A stretch of DNA of 17,828 nt. Source: UBA3210 sp048359995. Lineage in GTDB: Bacteria; Bacillota_I; Bacilli_A; RFN20; CAG-449. Both the position numbers and the translations under genes were made by a program. Under the pieces are notes generated by a model. That model made no database searches. It saw only the letters and a program-made list of their open reading frames with translations, and had not been told where the DNA came from. This document shows, piece after piece, positions 14,775-17,828 of the stretch. The stretch covers positions 1 through 17,828 of the forward strand of contig DBGCPK010000012.1 in the NCBI GenBank assembly GCA_048359995.1, written 5' to 3'. Numbering within the stretch: position 1 is the stretch's first letter; each line of letters begins with the position of its first letter.

Positions 14775-15386
14775 ATGAACAGAGCCGTTTTGATTGCCGC
14801 GGGAGAGTACCGCGACGAATATGCCTTTTCCGAAACAGACGACGTGATCGCCGTCGACGGCGGATATGCCTATATCCTTCGTCAGCGTCTTGTACCCGTG
14901 CTTTTCGTCGGAGACAAGGACTCTTATTCCGAAGAACTGCCCGAAGATCTGGAAAAAATCCTTCTTCCGAAAGAGAAGGACGATACCGATTCGCTCTATG
15001 CGATCAAAGAACTTCTGAAAAGAGGTTATCGTCGTTTTGCTTTGTACGGATTTTTAGGCGGGTCTATGGCTCATGCGATCGCCAACCTGCAAAGCCTTCT
15101 CTATTTGAAAAAAAACGGAGGAGAGGCTCTTCTCTTTCATTCAGGCGAAATCTACGAAATACTGCACGACGAAAGGAAAGATCTTACGCGAGATGGCGGA
15201 ACTTTTTCAATATTCAGCCTTTCGGAATCGTCTCTTGTTTCCATTTCGGGTGCGAAGTACCCGCTGAACAATTACCTTTTGAAGAACGACTTTCCCATCG
15301 GCATCGATAACGCGTTTCTCACAAGTAAAAAAGCCTCGGTGAAAGTACACCGAGGCTTCGTGCTGATCGTCTATCCGGAATCTTGA
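14775..15386 (+). CDS. thiN: Thiamine pyrophosphokinase-like protein
   Basis: Thiamine pyrophosphokinase transfers pyrophosphate from ATP to thiamine, giving the cofactor ThDP. The 203 residues match the family size. Present are VDGG (27-30), GDKDS (46-50, canonical GDfDS), KEKDDTDSLYAI (66-77) and a C-terminal beta domain with a late thiamine-side segment. The usual GGRLDHTLANL block reads GGSMAHAIANL (95-105), so the conserved Arg and Asp are Ser and Ala; activity is therefore uncertain. The ATG at 14775 has AGGAGA 7 bases upstream. The gene is monocistronic and convergent with the protease gene, whose terminator lies inside its 3' end, so the last codons are constrained by an inverted repeat. 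No thiamine riboswitch is visible. Confidence 0.8.
   Translation: MNRAVLIAAGEYRDEYAFSETDDVIAVDGGYAYILRQRLVPVLFVGDKDSYSEELPEDLEKILLPKEKDDTDSLYAIKELLKRGYRRFALYGFLGGSMAHAIANLQSLLYLKKNGGEALLFHSGEIYEILHDERKDLTRDGGTFSIFSLSESSLVSISGAKYPLNNYLLKNDFPIGIDNAFLTSKKASVKVHRGFVLIVYPES
15327..15358 (-). terminator. Protease-gene terminator inside thiN coding region
   Basis: AAGCCTCGGTG (15331-15341) and CACCGAGGCTT (15348-15358) form a perfect 11-base-pair stem with a six-base loop. On the minus strand it ends in six Ts (15327-15332); on the plus strand no T run follows. It therefore terminates leftward transcription from the M6-type gene, whose stop is about 30 bases upstream. It lies within the last 20 codons of the thiN-like gene. 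Confidence 0.85.
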
Positions 15387-17597
15387 TTACTTCCGAATCG
15401 TAATCCGAATTCCGTTCTCCGTCGTTTCGCCGATGTCGATCGAATAAGGCAAAGCGCTGCCGTCGTTGAGAGACGTGCTTTCGACAAAGAATTTGGAATA
15501 ATCCGTCAAACTGAAACTATCTCCGGAATGGAACAGAATCTCGTCTCTGCCGTAATTCGCGCTGAAATCGGTACCGGAGAACGTGAATTGATTGTTCGCC
15601 TCGATCTGATGAATCAAACGATACGGGCTGTTTTCATTGTTCGCCGAGTCCATCGAATACGATGGCGTATTGCTCGCGCCGATCATGTAGTAAACGTCGG
15701 AATCGTACCAGTCGTTCTCGTCAAAGTCATCGACATATCGGCTCTCGGAAGAAGTAAGTCTCAGCAGTCGAGAATCGATATGCGTGATTTTTACTCCGCT
15801 TTGGACGTAAGTATTGAGTCCGTTGGAATAACCGTCGGTATCTTTGGCATTGAGACCCGTAGGCGTATAGTATTCGATCAAGATATATTCGTCATAAGGG
15901 CTGTCGTTGAAAGTCGTGTCCCGCAGCAAGATGAATTCGCCGCTGGATTCGAAAGGTTTCAATTCGATCGTCACTTCGTCCAAACTGCCGTCCACGACGT
16001 AAGGGCTGGTCCAGTTCAAAAGATATTTAGAATAAGCGCTGTGATCGCCGATGTTGAAATCCATCATATCGACGCCGCCGGCCACGCCTTCGTCGGTTCC
16101 GTCGCAGTTGTAATAATCGTCCAAGCCGAGCATATGTCCGGTTTCGTGGATAAAGGTATGCGCATCAGGCAACGCGTAGTCGGAATCGTCGAAAATGAAA
16201 CTATAAGAAGCCCAGCAATATTTATATCCCACCGGATTAGCGCTGTTCGCGGATTCTTCGTTGTCGTAATTGGAATAGGTGTACGCCCAATAAACGTCCG
16301 AACCGTTTTCGGAAGTATCGAACGGACAAGAATAGACCATCCACACGCCGTCGATGAACCCGTCGCCGTTGGTGTCGTATTCGCTTAAATCGATCTTCAA
16401 CGTATTTTTCGCCCATTCCGTTACTTCGTCGAGCATCGTCCACGTCGGATCGTAATAATCGGCGTACTCACCGCTGCCGCTTAATTGTGCGAATCGCGTC
16501 GTCGAATAAGAAGCGTGATACCACGGAGTAACCTCTCCTTCCAAAGTCAATGCGCCGTAAGAGGATTTTTCGTAATACGTCTTCAAGGATTCCCAACCGG
16601 TATCCTCGCTCGCGCCAAAGAAAGTATCGTAAATACTCTTTTGACTTTGCTCTTCTCCGCCCAATTTGCTTGACGCTCGATAATCGGAGAAATCGACAGG
16701 AACGACCAATATCTTGGATTTACCGGTACTCGGAAGATAGGCCTCGCCATACCAAGAAGCATAGTTGTCCAAATTCAGCGTTTCGTGCGCCGACGGCTGA
16801 TAATATCCTTGAAATTCCTGTCTGTTTTCCGGCATCGCCCCTTTCGTCGGCGTGAAAGAGGAAGTGCAAATCAACGATTCACCGATGCTCGGTGTAATGG
16901 TTTCTCCGCCGTTACCGATAACCGTAATCGCAATCGAAGCGATCTCCACGCGCTTTTCCGTCGAATTCGACGTGGTGGAAATCGTTACGGAATCGGAATA
17001 ACTGACTGCATCGAACCCGAATTCGTATTCGTCCTCGACGCTCAAATCGGCGCTTTGACTTTCTCCGGAGGAAAGATCGACGACCACATTCGCGCTTTTG
17101 CCGTTATAACCTCTCCCGAAGATCGTAACCGAACGGATTTTATAACCGCTTTCCAAATCGAAACGAACCGATCCGGTATATTTGGAAGAACCGAGTCGGA
17201 ATAAATTTGCTCCTGTTCCGAAACACTTAGTCACCTCGCCGACGGAAACGCCGACAGGAAGAGAAGCAAAACCGTCCGTATATTCTTTATTTGCGGTCGT
17301 CGACAGCGATTCGATAGTCAAGGTGGAAACTTTCACTTCGCTTTCGCCAGAGGAACTGCTGCTGATCTCGGAAGTTCCTCCCAAAGAAGAATTGTCCGCG
17401 ACGGAATTTCCCTGTGAAGACGAGGAAGAGGATTCCGTAGAAGAGGATTCTGCCGAAGAAACGGCATCCGAAGAAGTTGCCTCTGACGATGTATTCGAAG
17501 AATCCGAAGCCACCGAACTTTCGGCCTGATTATTCTTGCAAGCCGCCATGGAAAGAAGCAACGGCAGACAGAGCAGGAGAATGCGTTTGTTTTTCAT
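15387..17597 (-). CDS. Secreted M6-type metalloprotease lipoprotein
   Basis: The 736-residue protein has a lipoprotein signal peptide (KNKR, then hydrophobic LLLCLPLLLSMAAC with Cys20), followed by a Ser-rich flexible spacer (about 25-90). A beta-sandwich-like domain (about 90-235) and an M6/immune-inhibitor-A-like catalytic domain follow. The zinc site is HETGHMLGLDDYY (484-496), an HExxH-x2-G-x2-D motif. A DTNGDGFIDG loop (408-417) looks like a calcium-binding site, and MMDFNIGDHSAYSKYLLNW matches the conserved M6 segment after the zinc site. It would cleave proteins outside the cell while anchored to the membrane. The ATG at 17597 is chosen because AAAGGT lies 7 bases upstream and it gives a proper signal peptide. 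It is monocistronic, next to a 5S rRNA gene. The target protein is unknown. Confidence 0.9.
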   Translation of the reverse strand: MKNKRILLLCLPLLLSMAACKNNQAESSVASDSSNTSSEATSSDAVSSAESSSTESSSSSSQGNSVADNSSLGGTSEISSSSSGESEVKVSTLTIESLSTTANKEYTDGFASLPVGVSVGEVTKCFGTGANLFRLGSSKYTGSVRFDLESGYKIRSVTIFGRGYNGKSANVVVDLSSGESQSADLSVEDEYEFGFDAVSYSDSVTISTTSNSTEKRVEIASIAITVIGNGGETITPSIGESLICTSSFTPTKGAMPENRQEFQGYYQPSAHETLNLDNYASWYGEAYLPSTGKSKILVVPVDFSDYRASSKLGGEEQSQKSIYDTFFGASEDTGWESLKTYYEKSSYGALTLEGEVTPWYHASYSTTRFAQLSGSGEYADYYDPTWTMLDEVTEWAKNTLKIDLSEYDTNGDGFIDGVWMVYSCPFDTSENGSDVYWAYTYSNYDNEESANSANPVGYKYCWASYSFIFDDSDYALPDAHTFIHETGHMLGLDDYYNCDGTDEGVAGGVDMMDFNIGDHSAYSKYLLNWTSPYVVDGSLDEVTIELKPFESSGEFILLRDTTFNDSPYDEYILIEYYTPTGLNAKDTDGYSNGLNTYVQSGVKITHIDSRLLRLTSSESRYVDDFDENDWYDSDVYYMIGASNTPSYSMDSANNENSPYRLIHQIEANNQFTFSGTDFSANYGRDEILFHSGDSFSLTDYSKFFVESTSLNDGSALPYSIDIGETTENGIRITIRK

Positions 17598-17646
17598 AGA
17601 TAAACCTTTCGTTTGATTTTTTTTGAAAAAAATCATTTACTTAGGT

Positions 17647-17675
17647 ATCATATCAAATTACACGCTTGTTGTCTA
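17647..17675 (-). promoter_or_regulatory. Promoter of the M6-type protease gene
   Basis: On the minus strand TAGACA (17670-17675) and TATGAT (17647-17652) are spaced by exactly 17 bases, each matching consensus at five of six positions. The predicted start is about 40 bases before the ATG. Confidence 0.75.
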
Positions 17676-17714
17676 TAAGCCTTTTATGAAAAAATAAGGT
17701 AAGGGAGAAAAGAA

Positions 17715-17745
17715 AAAGCAAAAAAAAAGCCCGGCAGCTTGCTGC
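17715..17745 (-). terminator. Probable terminator after 5S rRNA
   Basis: On the minus strand the 3' end of the 5S sequence (GCAG-CAAG-CTGC, 17734-17745, then CGGGC) runs into a long T run (17721-17728 and further T-rich bases). The T run after a GC-rich end suggests termination of the rRNA operon here, but the hairpin would compete with the 5S acceptor helix, so its exact form is uncertain. Confidence 0.5.
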
Positions 17746-17828
17746 TCTTGCCATCTTCCGATGGCTACCATCGCCGCTACAGTGCTTAACTTCTGTGTTC
17801 GGTATGGGTACAGGTGTGTCCACTGCGC
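17729..17828 (-). rRNA. rrf: 5S rRNA, 3' part (5' end outside window)
   Basis: The minus strand contains the 5S core CCATACCGAACACAGAAGTT, followed by AAGCACTGTAGC and GATGGTAGCC. The 3' closing strand GCTGCCGGGC ends at 17729. About 100 bases are present; roughly 11-15 bases of the 5' end, including the 5' half of helix I, lie beyond the right edge. The 16S and 23S genes would be expected to the right. The 3' end could be one or two bases further left. Confidence 0.93.

Noticed and set aside
15528..16388. 286-codon plus-strand open frame inside the protease gene
   Set aside because: It is antisense to the M6 catalytic domain, has no ribosome binding site and no domain pattern. It mirrors the protease codon usage.

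Overview
The window reads as chromosome from a low-to-moderate-GC Bacillota, most likely an uncultured gut-type member of the Bacilli (Erysipelotrichales/RF39/RFN20-like). That placement is an inference from overall protein style, strong AGGAGG-type ribosome binding sites, TATAAT promoters, a Ser-rich lipoprotein linker and a Bacilli-like 5S rRNA. TGA is used as a stop codon throughout, so the code is not the Mycoplasma one. No gene here fixes the genus.

Left end (1-840): an AT-rich stretch with a broken C-terminal fragment of a serine recombinase, lying at the 3' side of a tRNA-Ser(CGA) gene that has its own promoter and terminator. This looks like the decayed edge of a mobile element.

966-5545: a membrane protein with degenerate GGDEF and EAL domains; a convergent membrane-anchored LolA/YdcC-like protein; a small DUF378 membrane protein; and a two-gene unit on the minus strand, deoD (purine nucleoside phosphorylase) followed by a membrane-anchored NERD-like protein. 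Convergent pairs share bidirectional terminators. One of these contains the stop codons of both flanking genes.

5504-13345 (minus strand): a tightly packed seven-gene operon for cell-wall precursor synthesis. The order of transcription is galactokinase-family GHMP kinase, small NTF2-like protein, glmM, glmS, alpha/beta hydrolase, a Mur ligase of MurF type whose N-terminal domain is replaced by membrane helices, and a divergent D-Ala-D-Ala ligase. Most junctions overlap (ATGA, TAATG, 17 nt) and a strong terminator follows the last gene. GlmS and GlmM make GlcN-6-P and GlcN-1-P on the way to UDP-GlcNAc. Ddl makes the D-Ala dipeptide and the MurF-type ligase would attach it to the UDP-MurNAc tripeptide. 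The kinase, NTF2-like protein and hydrolase have no assigned step.

13377-17828: a PlsC-type acyltransferase with a zinc ribbon (minus), a divergently transcribed thiamine pyrophosphokinase-like gene (plus), a large secreted M6-type metalloprotease lipoprotein (minus) whose terminator lies inside the convergent thiN-like coding region, and the 3' part of a 5S rRNA gene (minus) at the right edge. The 5S is presumably the end of an rRNA operon lying to the right.

No CRISPR array, intact insertion sequence, phage module or recognisable defence system is visible. The points most worth a second look are the membrane-domain MurF-type ligase with its operon partners, the catalytically dead-looking GGDEF-EAL protein, the altered active sites of the NERD, ThiN and Ddl proteins, and the terminator hidden inside thiN.
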